A DNA stretch of 64,000 nucleotides. Origin: Phycisphaerales bacterium. GTDB lineage: Bacteria > Planctomycetota > Phycisphaerae > Phycisphaerales > UBA1924. The first letter of the stretch is position 1. Every line of letters starts with the position of its first letter. Position numbers and translations under genes: made by a program. Location of the stretch: contig JAJDDJ010000013.1 of the NCBI GenBank assembly GCA_029260395.1, positions 1-64,000 on the forward strand, read 5' to 3'. Below the pieces are notes generated by a model. It ran no database searches. It was not told the origin of the DNA and was given only the letters and a program-made list of their open reading frames with translations. Positions 1 through 8,250 of the stretch are shown piece after piece.

Positions 1-1798
1 TCCAGTCGGCGGATCCGGAGTAATTTACGACGCCCGCTCCGGGGTTTGCGACATCGCCCGTAACCGTCGCGGTCGCGGATGTCGGCGTGTTGTTGCTCTG
101 CGTGGCGTACAGCCAGTAGTCGTCGCCGTCGCCGCCCTGCGCGAACGGCTGGTGGTACGCGGCCTTGTACCACTCGTCTTCAGTAGGAATGAACACCTGG
201 TTAGGGTTTGAGAGGTCGCGAATAATACCGCTGATGGAGGTCACGCCGTCGAAGGCGTACACGCCCGTCTCGGTGTCGCCCGTGCCTCCTCCGATGCCCT
301 GCCCGTTGGTCATCCAGTTAGCAAAGCGGGCGGCGTCGTACCAGCTCACGTAGTTCACGGGCTTATCGGTCATGTTGGCCCGCACCGAGTAGATGTAGCT
401 GCCGTCCGTGCCCGAACGATTGATGCCCCCACGGTCGTGGGTGCTCATGAAGGGATGGTAGAGCCCGTTGGGATCGCTAGCAGCGGCGCTGTTCAGGAAC
501 GCGGAGTACTGATTGTTCGTCACCTCGGTGGCTGCGATGCGGTACTCGTACCCAACGCTCCCAAAGCCGGTGGTCGGGTCAGCGGCGTTGCCAGCATTGC
601 CGACGGTGGTCCAGTTGATGGTGACCGGGCCGAGACTTGGGATACGGAACACATACGCCGAACCGGAGTCTTCGCCCCCGTCGTCATCGTGCCTTGCCCC
701 AACGATGACGGTGGCGCCCGAGATGGCGACGGAGCCGCCAAACCCGTCACCCGCTGCGGCGTCGGACGCGATGAGTTTGAAAAGCTGCTGACCTGTCGTA
801 GTGTCGAAGACGTAAGCAGAGCCGGAATCGGAACCTGCGTCGCTGTCACGGAACGCACCAATGGTGGCGGTGGTGCCGGAAATGGCCACGGAGAACCCGA
901 ACCCATCACCCGCAGTTGCGTCGTCAGCTGTGAGCTTGAAGAGCTGGTGGCCCGTCGCCGTGTCGAAGACGTAAGCAGAGCCGGAGTCCGTGCCCCCATC
1001 GTCGTCCTGCCAAGCCCCGACGAGGGCTGTGTTACCGGAGATGGCGACCGAACGTCCGAACTGGTCAGAAAGGGCAGCGTCGTCCGCTGAAAGCTTGATC
1101 AGCTGCTGGCCCGTCTCGAGATCGAACACGTAGGAAGCGCCTTCACCGTCTTTATGTGGTGCACCGACGATTGCCTCCGTTGCGGAGATGGCGACGGAGA
1201 TACCGAAGGAGTCTGCCGCCGCCGCATCGGCTGCTGTGAGCTTGAAAAGCTGCTGGCCGGTTCCCACGTCGAACAGGTACGCCGAGCCGGATCCCGGCCC
1301 TGAGTCGTCATCGTCTCGTGCTCCCACGATCGCGTTGGCACCCCAGATGGCCACGGAAAAGCCGAACACATCTCGCGCCGCTGCGTCGGCCGCCGTGAGC
1401 TTAAAGAACTGCTGGCCGCTACCCGCTTCGAAGAGATATGACGAGCCGGAATCGGGCCCGTCGTCGTCGGTGCGGACTGCCCCAACGATGGCGTTGGTGC
1501 CCGAGATGGCCACGGATTCGCCGAACTTGTCACCCGCCGCGGCATCAGACGCAGTCAGCTTGGAGAGCTGCTGAGCCGTGGCCAGATCAAAGACGTACGC
1601 CGAGCCGGAGTCGGTGCCCGCGTCGTCGTCCCAGTACGCGCCGATGATGGCCGTGTCACCTGAAATGGCTACGGAGGTGCCAAACCGGTCATCTTGGGCT
1701 CCGTCGCTCGCGACAAGCTTCAGGTCCTCATTGAGCACCTGCCCGCTGGCGAGGTGGGCAAGAACTGCGACCACGATAAACACACATCCTCGTCTCAC
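1..1798 (-). CDS. Secreted FG-GAP repeat protein with formylglycine-generating-enzyme-like domain (partial)
   Basis: The frame is open from a GTG at 1798 to the window edge, so the C-terminus is missing. AGGAG lies six bases before the GTG. The first 20 or so residues form a signal peptide (MRRGC, then a hydrophobic run, ending near ASGQ). About seven repeats of roughly 54 residues follow, each with a VAISG..A.VGA.DDD core and a GSAYVFD..TGQQL..L end, which matches FG-GAP/integrin-type beta-propeller repeats. The last part visible here (below about 660) reads YRIAATEVTNNQYSAFLN, then VSWYDAARFANW, typical of the SUMF1/FGE-sulfatase fold found in many planctomycete secreted proteins. It probably acts outside the cytoplasm as a binding scaffold; catalytic activity cannot be judged. 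The conserved repeats suggest recent internal duplication. Confidence 0.8.
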   Translation of the reverse strand, partial: MRRGCVFIVVAVLAHLASGQVLNEDLKLVASDGAQDDRFGTSVAISGDTAIIGAYWDDDAGTDSGSAYVFDLATAQQLSKLTASDAAAGDKFGESVAISGTNAIVGAVRTDDDGPDSGSSYLFEAGSGQQFFKLTAADAAARDVFGFSVAIWGANAIVGARDDDDSGPGSGSAYLFDVGTGQQLFKLTAADAAAADSFGISVAISATEAIVGAPHKDGEGASYVFDLETGQQLIKLSADDAALSDQFGRSVAISGNTALVGAWQDDDGGTDSGSAYVFDTATGHQLFKLTADDATAGDGFGFSVAISGTTATIGAFRDSDAGSDSGSAYVFDTTTGQQLFKLIASDAAAGDGFGGSVAISGATVIVGARHDDDGGEDSGSAYVFRIPSLGPVTINWTTVGNAGNAADPTTGFGSVGYEYRIAATEVTNNQYSAFLNSAAASDPNGLYHPFMSTHDRGGINRSGTDGSYIYSVRANMTDKPVNYVSWYDAARFANWMTNGQGIGGGTGDTETGVYAFDGVTSISGIIRDLSNPNQVFIPTEDEWYKAAYHQPFAQGGDGDDYWLYATQSNNTPTSATATVTGDVANPGAGVVNYSGSADW

Positions 1799-1973
1799 GG
1801 CGGACTCCTCTCATGGGTGAGCGTCCAGCCTACTCGCACTGCTGGGTCCGGTACAAGCAACTTCTAGCAGCTGGCCACGGTCAAGTGCCCTGTGTGGGTC
1901 CCAGCGGGCTGAGGAAGGCCAGCTCCGAACACACTGCGCCGGAACTTTGTCCATTTCCGATCGGTGCCGGACA

Positions 1974-2013
1974 GGGTTGAGCGCGGCAGACTGCATGGGT
2001 GGAGGCTCAACCC
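1974..2013. repeat. Inverted repeat downstream of the defence operon
   Basis: GGGTTGAGC at 1974-1982 is matched by its exact reverse complement GCTCAACCC at 2005-2013, with 22 bases between. It lies just past the stop of the last gene of the minus-strand defence operon (2047), so it may be a transcription end or an RNA 3-prime structure. There is no T-run after it on either strand, so it is not a standard intrinsic terminator. The rest of 1799-2046 shows no gene. Confidence 0.4.
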
Positions 2014-2046
2014 ACCAGCGACCGGTCGTACGCTGGCCCACTGGCT

Positions 2047-3150
2047 CTAGAGGTCGATGCCCCAAACGGCCGCAAGCCGCTCGACCGTGTGCTGCCACTT
2101 CTTGTCGCGGGGCTTGGCAGCGGAGTTCTGGTTGCCGAAGAAGCCCTTCTCTTTGACGGCCTCTTCGATGGGCACGGTGTGCAGCCACTTGATGCGCACC
2201 AAGTGCTCGGCCTTCTCCGGGTTGGCCTTCATCGTCGTATGCCGCGCAGCCTTCAGCGGAAGTGTCGTGATCGGTACCCGTTGGCCGCTTCCATTGTCCA
2301 CCATGAACTCGTCGATCGGTACCACCGGCTCGACCACCTCACCCACGCCCACGTAGCCCGTGCCGCCCGGGATGTTGATCCACACCCGATCGCCCGGGTC
2401 GAACATGCTGAGGGTCTGGGAATACCACTTGCCGCCGCCCGCGGAGATGAACCCGTACTTGCGTGCTTCTTCCCAGTCGCGGTTTTCGTCCGCTCCAAAC
2501 GATGAATAGCACTCACCATTCCACGGCCGCTTGCCCTGCTTGGCTTCGGCGCGCGCCTCCACCGTCTCTGGGTCGGACAGCCAGGCACGCGTCAGGTACT
2601 CGCGGCCATCGTCGGTAAAGACGCGGAAGAACACCGCGTTGATCGCGACCCCGTACTCGTCGGCAAGGTAGGTGATGATCCGCTCGGAGCTTTCATCGAG
2701 TTCACTCGCGACGAGTACCAGCTTGTGCGCATCGTTGAAAGTCTCCGGTACTTCGCTGCCGAACCGCTGTCGGAACGCCTCGTCGAGCGAGAGCGGTTTC
2801 GGCTCCTGGCAGTGCTTCACGCAGAAGGCCGCCAAAATGGAAGCCAGGTCGTCGTCTTCCAGCTCACGCACCCACGAGCCGTAGTCGAGGAGCTGAGCCA
2901 CGACTTCCCGGGGCGTGCGGTCCCGTTTCAGCTCCAGCACCACGACGCGGCCATCGGAGTCGATAGCCAGCAGATCGATGAACTTGCCGTAAGCCGTCGA
3001 GACCTGTCTTCCGATCAGCAGCAGGCCCGGGTCAACGACCGCGATGTCGTCTGCGAGCAGCGATTCCAACCGGCTCTCGCTCTCCATCCGCGAGTACCCG
3101 ATGGGCTCAAGCCGCTCGCCGAGTTTCCAGATTCCGACTTCGATCGACAT
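2047..3150 (-). CDS. NucS-like (DUF91) nuclease with C-terminal PUA/EVE-like domain
   Basis: This 367-residue protein has an N-terminal PD-(D/E)XK core: FIDLLAID with D59, then VVVLELKR with E73 and K75, then Q86 and Y90, the pattern of NucS/DUF91 endonucleases. Residues about 228-365 look like a PUA/EVE-type domain (KYGFISAGGGKW, then GDRVWI, then GYVGVGEVVEPV, then HLVRIKW, then GFFGNQNSA). EVE/PUA-like domains elsewhere bind modified bases and are often fused to nucleases in defence genes. It is the last gene of the operon, 106 bases after hsdM. A plausible role is cleavage of modified or foreign DNA, but the substrate is inferred. The nuclease fold is well supported; the C-terminal domain is a pattern match by eye. 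Confidence 0.78.
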   Translation of the reverse strand: MSIEVGIWKLGERLEPIGYSRMESESRLESLLADDIAVVDPGLLLIGRQVSTAYGKFIDLLAIDSDGRVVVLELKRDRTPREVVAQLLDYGSWVRELEDDDLASILAAFCVKHCQEPKPLSLDEAFRQRFGSEVPETFNDAHKLVLVASELDESSERIITYLADEYGVAINAVFFRVFTDDGREYLTRAWLSDPETVEARAEAKQGKRPWNGECYSSFGADENRDWEEARKYGFISAGGGKWYSQTLSMFDPGDRVWINIPGGTGYVGVGEVVEPVVPIDEFMVDNGSGQRVPITTLPLKAARHTTMKANPEKAEHLVRIKWLHTVPIEEAVKEKGFFGNQNSAAKPRDKKWQHTVERLAAVWGIDL

Positions 3151-3256
3151 GGTGAACTCCGAGGAAACGTGGTGTAGTCATGCAAGCCAAGGATAAACCG
3201 GACGGTATGGCGCACAGTTGTGTCCGCTAGAGGGGCAGTAGTTCGTCTGGCCGACC

Positions 3257-5050
3257 TTACCCAATTGCTCTCAGCTCTCTGAGCGCGGCAGCAATCTCTA
3301 CTCCCTTCGCTTCGATCTCGGTGAGCAGTTCCGACGGCGTGCGGGTATCCACCACCGCAACCCTGTTCGGGTTCACGGCCTTGAGGTCGTACACCGCGTC
3401 TTCGATCGTCTGCGCCTTGGCCGCCTCGGCTCGTGCATCCTTGAGTAGCTGCTTGCTCTCCGCTTGGAGCGCCTTGATGGCCTCCGAGTCACGCGGCTTG
3501 GCCCGCTTGAATTCCGCGACCAGGTCGGCCTTCTCTCTCGCCTGAGCCTTGAGCGCCGCTTCTGCCTGCCGGAAGGGCTTGGCATCCTCGGCCGCCTTCT
3601 TGCGGCGCGCCGTGAAGTCCAGGTTCCAAGAGCGTTCCGATTCCTCCCGCTTGGGCAGAAGCTCGAAGAACTCCGCGAAGTCGGCCACGGTCAGCGGGGT
3701 CTTCTTGCCAACCTTGCGATCCGTCAGGTCGTAGTACCAAATGGACTCGGTCGGCTTGCCACGGGTGAAGAACAGCAGGTTGGTCTTCACGCCCGCTCCG
3801 GCCGCCGAGAACACGCCGCCGGGCAGCGAGACGATGCACCAGAGGTCGCACTCTTCGAGCAGCTTCTTCTTCGTCTTGGTGAACGCCTCCTCGTTCGTGC
3901 GGAACAGCACGCCCTCGGGCAGCACCACCCCGCATCGGCCGCCCGGCGCGAGCCCCATAATCAACTGTTGGAGGAACAGCACTTCGGTCGCGCTAGTCGG
4001 GTAGGTCGCGTCCTTGATCGAGCTGGCGTTCTCCTTGCCGCCGAACGGCGGGTTGGTCAGGATCACCTCGAACGCTCCGGGCGCACCCTCGTAGAGCCCG
4101 CCGTACACCTCGTGGCCGGTCAGTGAGTTGCCGTGCCAAATGTGCGGTTCATCGATGCCGTGCAGCACCAGATTCGCCAGCCCGATCGGGTAGATCAGAT
4201 TCTCTTTTTCACGCCCGTAGAAAGTCCGGTGCTTGACGATCTCGGTCGCGGCCGCGCGGCTGGTCCCCTTGGGCAGCTCCACGCCCTCCTTGATGCTCGC
4301 GTGCAGGTACTCGGCGGCTTGGGCCAGAAAGCCGCCCGTACCGCAGCAGGGGTCGAACACCCGCTCGCCAATCTTCGGGTCGATCACCCGCACCATCGTG
4401 CGGATCACCTCGCGCGGCGTGAAGTACTGGCCCGCGTCAGAGCCCTTCTCGCCCATCTTGAGAAGCAGGCCTTCGTACACCTGGCTCAGTGTGAAGACGT
4501 GCGTCGGGTCGATGCTCTTCTGCGTGATCTCGTGCAGCTTGTCCAGCACGTCCAGCAGGTTGGTCTCGGTGTCGATTCGGACGCGGTCCACGCCCGACAG
4601 AATCTCCGCGATGATCCGCTGTCGGGGTGAAGCATCCGGCAGATCGCGCAGCTTCTTGAGGTGCGGGATCAGATCGCGGTTGACGAACTCCAGCAGCTTG
4701 CCGGTGCCGTGCTCTCTGAGCTGCCTGCGTTTGTTGGTCTCGGCCTCGTCTGCTTTGGCTTCGATCGGACGGCCCCAGTCCCGCCAGCGGTAAGGCTCCT
4801 GGAGGCTCGGTGTGTAGGCGTTGCCCAGCACCTTGGCCTCGGCCATCTCCCGTTCCTCGGTCTCGTCGAGGATGCGCAGGAACAGCAGCCAGGTCAGCTC
4901 GGCGATGTACTCCTGCGCTGAGGTCACGTTGCCCCGGCGCATCACATCGCACGCCGCGTAGATCGCCGCATCCACGCTCTGCTGCGTGCCGAGCGTCCTG
5001 CCCTTCGCACCGACGCGAGCACTGGCCTTCTTCTTGGTTCGCTTTGCCAT
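3257..5050 (-). CDS. hsdM: Type I restriction-modification DNA methyltransferase subunit HsdM
   Basis: This 597-residue N6-adenine methyltransferase would modify the specificity site so that host DNA is protected. An HsdM N-terminal helical domain (about 20-170) is followed by the methylase domain with the GQYFTPREV segment (207-215), SAM motif I DPCCGTGGFL (233-242) and catalytic motif IV NPPF (333-336). A long charged, probably coiled-coil C-terminal part (about 480-560, rich in K, E, A) is likely used for contact with HsdS. Length is usual for the family. It sits between a 98-residue unknown gene upstream and the NucS-like gene downstream, in the same direction. The start ATG at 5050 precedes a Lys-rich MAKRTKKK. 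Confidence 0.93.
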   Translation of the reverse strand: MAKRTKKKASARVGAKGRTLGTQQSVDAAIYAACDVMRRGNVTSAQEYIAELTWLLFLRILDETEEREMAEAKVLGNAYTPSLQEPYRWRDWGRPIEAKADEAETNKRRQLREHGTGKLLEFVNRDLIPHLKKLRDLPDASPRQRIIAEILSGVDRVRIDTETNLLDVLDKLHEITQKSIDPTHVFTLSQVYEGLLLKMGEKGSDAGQYFTPREVIRTMVRVIDPKIGERVFDPCCGTGGFLAQAAEYLHASIKEGVELPKGTSRAAATEIVKHRTFYGREKENLIYPIGLANLVLHGIDEPHIWHGNSLTGHEVYGGLYEGAPGAFEVILTNPPFGGKENASSIKDATYPTSATEVLFLQQLIMGLAPGGRCGVVLPEGVLFRTNEEAFTKTKKKLLEECDLWCIVSLPGGVFSAAGAGVKTNLLFFTRGKPTESIWYYDLTDRKVGKKTPLTVADFAEFFELLPKREESERSWNLDFTARRKKAAEDAKPFRQAEAALKAQAREKADLVAEFKRAKPRDSEAIKALQAESKQLLKDARAEAAKAQTIEDAVYDLKAVNPNRVAVVDTRTPSELLTEIEAKGVEIAAALRELRAIG

Positions 5051-5142
5051 ATCGCCGAAAACTCCTCGCGGCAGGTCTTGCTCGAATGGACAGAGACAAC
5101 AGCCTACCAGTCAGCGGCTGAACTACCGCCTGTGGAAGGGTG

Positions 5143-5439
5143 CTACGGGCTGTAGTAGTGCCATTGGTCATCCTTGAGGCCCGACAGATAGGCCGCGAGC
5201 GGTTCGAGGAGGCCGTGCTCTGCTGCGTAGTGGACCTGCCCACGAAGCCGCTCGGCCTTCTCCTCGTCACTGAACATCCACCACCCACCGAGGATGAAAG
5301 ACGGCGGCGGGCCTGGGTCGGCACTTTCGCTAGCCGCCCGCTTCAGAACGCGATCCACACCGGCCCAGTTGCCCCCGAGAGGGCAGACTCGGCCGTCGCG
5401 CGTGCACAACTTCAAGACCTGCTCCATCTGTTCATTCAC
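5143..5439 (-). CDS. Hypothetical protein of the defence operon
   Basis: This is a 98-residue protein of unknown function, starting with MNEQMEQVLKLC and ending with WHYYSP. Its ATG overlaps the stop of the GIY-YIG-like gene by four bases (ATGA), so it is probably translated by coupling and belongs to the operon. It has no signal peptide, membrane segment or motif that I recognise; it is soluble, with an acidic, aromatic C-terminus. Its position between the GIY-YIG-like gene and hsdM suggests an accessory part of the same system. Confidence 0.6.
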   Translation of the reverse strand: MNEQMEQVLKLCTRDGRVCPLGGNWAGVDRVLKRAASESADPGPPPSFILGGWWMFSDEEKAERLRGQVHYAAEHGLLEPLAAYLSGLKDDQWHYYSP

Positions 5440-5987
5440 GGCGAGGTCCCGCGCCGAGTCGCGGCGGTCTTGCCCCTCTTCTTCTGTCGCTCGTAGAACT
5501 CGGTGCCGGGCTCATAGTCGCGGACCCCACCCGTGTCGATGCCGGATCGGACCTTGCGGGTGTTCAGCGAGAGGGTCGGACCGGCGGCCCTCAAGAGGGC
5601 GGTCTCGATCTCGCGTTCGTGCTTCTTGTCGGCGATGGTGTAGAACGAGAAGTAGAGCAGCTCGCGCGGGTACTTGCGCTTGTGCGAAGCGAGGCGATGG
5701 AAAATGTTGCCTCGACCGCCGTAGCGAGCGACACCGAACGAGTCGTGGGCCAGGTATACGCCTTGTGTGCTGTAGCCGTACTCGATCATGTCGGTCTTGC
5801 ACTGCCCGAGTGCGTCGAACGGAATCTTCTCAGCGACTACCTCGAACAGCGGCTTGACCTTGCCTGGATGCCCTCGGCCGGGCTTTAGTCGTCCGGTCTT
5901 CACAACCCAGCCGTCGCCGTCGTACACCGTGTGGTAGATCACCTTGGTGCTCTGCTTCTTGTTCGCGGCCACCCTACGCCTCGCCAT
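5436..5987 (-). CDS. GIY-YIG-like nuclease in the type I restriction operon
   Basis: I place the start at ATG 5987 (MARRRVAANKK), which overlaps the 3-prime end of hsdS by 14 bases and gives 183 residues. A longer frame begins at 6071 but would lie almost wholly over hsdS. The centre carries a GIY-YIG signature: GVY (76-78), ten residues, YGG (89-91), then R98, a Glu-rich helix HEREIETALL with candidate metal ligands E125/E127, and LSLN (N142). This family cuts DNA with a single metal ion. The YIG half is YGG here, so activity is likely but not certain. The N-terminal 70 residues are unassigned. Confidence 0.68.
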   Translation of the reverse strand: MARRRVAANKKQSTKVIYHTVYDGDGWVVKTGRLKPGRGHPGKVKPLFEVVAEKIPFDALGQCKTDMIEYGYSTQGVYLAHDSFGVARYGGRGNIFHRLASHKRKYPRELLYFSFYTIADKKHEREIETALLRAAGPTLSLNTRKVRSGIDTGGVRDYEPGTEFYERQKKRGKTAATRRGTSP

Positions 5988-7263
5988 CGCGGCCCCCGTT
6001 CTGGAACGCTTCTCGCAACAGCGCCGCCGGCATCGCTTCGATTGAAGCCAGCTCAGCGCGCAAGCCCTCAATCAGCTGCTCGGCTGCCGCGAAACGCTTA
6101 GTTAGTTCGATAGAGAGTCGGCGCTGGTCGGGGAGTGGGGGCAATGAGAGCACGAGTGACTTGAGGTTGGATGTGTTGATCTTGTAGATGCCGGCTGCTG
6201 TACGGGCACGCTCTTCGATGTCGCGCCTGACTAACGTGCTAGACCAGAGAAACCAGAAGAACGAGGGATCGACGTATTCGCAGAGGTCGAGTTGAAAGAG
6301 AAGGTCCGGGAAGAGAATCGGCCGAGGGAGTGGGTCGGGGGCGAATGCACCGCGGCCGACAAGTTCACGGTTGCCATTGCCGCGAACGACATAAAAACAG
6401 CCGGGCCGAAGCCAGTTTCCCTCGGCTTCGGAATCGCATACTTCGGTCGGCTTGCAGGCTTCGAGCAAGAGCGTTCGACCACGAACGGCCGATAGAGTGA
6501 GACAGCTCTTATTCGACTCTGGCCTGCCCGGCTTCGAGATGCCAGTGCGAATCGGTGCTCTTACCAGCTCGCCGACGGTACACGTCTCCCAGCCGCCATC
6601 CTTCGGCCCGTCGAACACCTCCCGCAGGTACGCCGCGGGCAACGCCTTGGCAGCAGCCAGACGCTCGCGAGCCGCCTGCCGAGCCCGCTCCACGGCGGCA
6701 AGCTGCTCCGTCAGCCGATCCGCGATCCGCTCTTGCTCCGCGAGGGGAGGTACAGGGATAGAGAGGGAGAGTAGTTTGTCGGCCTTAACAGCGCTCTGGC
6801 CGATCCACTGGTTACAAATCTTTGCGAACGTGCCGCTTTGCCATTCGTGGTTCAGCCAAGCGGACAAGTACGCCGGGCTGAGCGCGTCTCGCTGGGCTCG
6901 AAGTCGCGTGAAGTGATTGCTGTAAACGACGGGCTCAGCATGCCCCACGAAAAGGGCGCTTTTTCCAACGAGTGCCGTGCTGTTGGTGTTGTTAAAGACC
7001 ACATCACCGTGCAGAAGCCGGTACTCGTCTATCGTCTCTGGACACGCAGGAACCCTCAGATAGCTATCCCACACGACACGACCCTGCGTATCGACGTTGT
7101 TCATACGCAGCTGAATCACGCCGTCCTTGGCACGCTCGCCAGAGGCGAACCCAGCCTGAACATGAGCAAGAACCTTTCCGACGGGCACACGAGGCCACTC
7201 TCCTGCACTTGGAGACAGCTGTTCGCGCGTGCTGCCCGCGGCTTGCCTTGCAACGCCAGTCAT
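5974..7263 (-). CDS. hsdS: Type I restriction-modification specificity subunit HsdS
   Basis: This 429-residue protein would choose the DNA target for the methylase and the restriction complex. It has the two-part HsdS layout: a first target recognition domain (about 20-175), a conserved helical spacer beginning IPVPPLAEQERIADRL and running through RQAARERLAAAKALPAAYL, a second recognition domain (about 225-375) and a second spacer beginning LSLPPLPDQRRLSIEL. The two halves therefore recognise a split site. No internal break is seen, so the protein looks functional. It lies 24 bases after the unknown 320-residue gene and overlaps the GIY-YIG-like gene. Confidence 0.9.
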   Translation of the reverse strand: MTGVARQAAGSTREQLSPSAGEWPRVPVGKVLAHVQAGFASGERAKDGVIQLRMNNVDTQGRVVWDSYLRVPACPETIDEYRLLHGDVVFNNTNSTALVGKSALFVGHAEPVVYSNHFTRLRAQRDALSPAYLSAWLNHEWQSGTFAKICNQWIGQSAVKADKLLSLSIPVPPLAEQERIADRLTEQLAAVERARQAARERLAAAKALPAAYLREVFDGPKDGGWETCTVGELVRAPIRTGISKPGRPESNKSCLTLSAVRGRTLLLEACKPTEVCDSEAEGNWLRPGCFYVVRGNGNRELVGRGAFAPDPLPRPILFPDLLFQLDLCEYVDPSFFWFLWSSTLVRRDIEERARTAAGIYKINTSNLKSLVLSLPPLPDQRRLSIELTKRFAAAEQLIEGLRAELASIEAMPAALLREAFQNGGRDGEA

Positions 7264-7287
7264 AGCGAGACAATCCTGTGCTTTGTC

Positions 7288-8250
7288 TTATCCAAGAGCT
7301 GCTACCTTTTGCTCGAATGAATGCATGAGCGAAGTCTTGGAGTCAAACAGGTCCATCGATATCTGCTCCTCGATCGACTGGACCGCAGACCGGTCGCCGG
7401 TGCCCAGTTCGGCAATAGCGGGTTCGTTCATGTAGCCCTCTAGCGCTTGCCTGGGAGCCTCAGCACGTCCGAGCTTGGATCGGAGTCCCCGCTGAAGTCG
7501 TTCGTCAAAGTACGCGGCGCTTGCGGTCTTGAAGGCTCGACGGCGATCCTCAAGCCTGCCGTCGCAATTCACATACGCGAGAAACACGTCTCGGCTGAGA
7601 GACGCGGCTCGCTTAGCGAGAGTCAAGGCCCGGGAAGCGAGCAGCTCGAATTGCTCCGTGACGAAGGGATGGTTGGCCTCGTGAGCGATGAGCAAGGACT
7701 CGTAGTTGCTGTCGTTGCGGAGCGCGCCGAGAGCTGAAAAGCGAGGGCACAAGGCATCAAGTTCTGTTTCCAGATGTGGCGCAAGTGTTCGGAGGGCTTC
7801 GGCGATGGCCGCGCCGCTGCGGTTCGGAGTCGAGCGTTCCCTGCCGCTGTAGTTGCTGGCCGCAAATCTTCGGAGCCAGTCGAACTGGTAGCGAGCACCC
7901 GACGATGCGGATCGCGTGGTCTGTCGCCTGGGTCCCGCGCGATCGTTCTCTTCGTGTGATTCGGCCACGAACAGCTCTCGTAGTTTGTTGTGCTGAGTCG
8001 GAAAGTCACCGCACACCGTGAAGCACAGCATTCGTCCACAGTGGACCGTGCTGTAGTAGGACGCAGTCGCCGCCCAATTCAGGTTGCCTGCGCTCTTGAG
8101 CGAAACACCGGTAAGCCAATCTTGAGCGCTAGACATCATCAAGCAGAAGCAGATGTACCAGTGCTGCGCGCGGCGTTCGTCTGACTCGGTCCAGTAGTCG
8201 TAGCTTGGCCACTGTTCGAACGGCCCCGGATCAACTGGTAGTGGGCTCAT
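7288..8250 (-). CDS. Hypothetical protein, possibly HEPN-like, between hsdR and hsdS
   Basis: This 320-residue, mostly helical, soluble protein has a start overlapping the hsdR stop by four bases (ATGA), so it is part of the operon. I do not recognise the family. A helix around residue 58 (NWAATASYYSTVHCGRMLCF) and a later ALRNDSNYES segment recall HEPN-type helical bundles, which often start with an AYYA-like helix. The usual R-x4-6-H nuclease motif is not present in clear form, so RNase activity should not be assumed. Trp, Tyr and Cys are frequent in the first 80 residues. Confidence 0.55.
   Translation of the reverse strand: MSPLPVDPGPFEQWPSYDYWTESDERRAQHWYICFCLMMSSAQDWLTGVSLKSAGNLNWAATASYYSTVHCGRMLCFTVCGDFPTQHNKLRELFVAESHEENDRAGPRRQTTRSASSGARYQFDWLRRFAASNYSGRERSTPNRSGAAIAEALRTLAPHLETELDALCPRFSALGALRNDSNYESLLIAHEANHPFVTEQFELLASRALTLAKRAASLSRDVFLAYVNCDGRLEDRRRAFKTASAAYFDERLQRGLRSKLGRAEAPRQALEGYMNEPAIAELGTGDRSAVQSIEEQISMDLFDSKTSLMHSFEQKVAALG

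Noticed and set aside
655-1740. Regular repeats of about 162 bases, at first sight like an array
   Set aside because: They encode FG-GAP protein repeats in one open frame; unit length and lack of short identical repeats with unique spacers rule out CRISPR.
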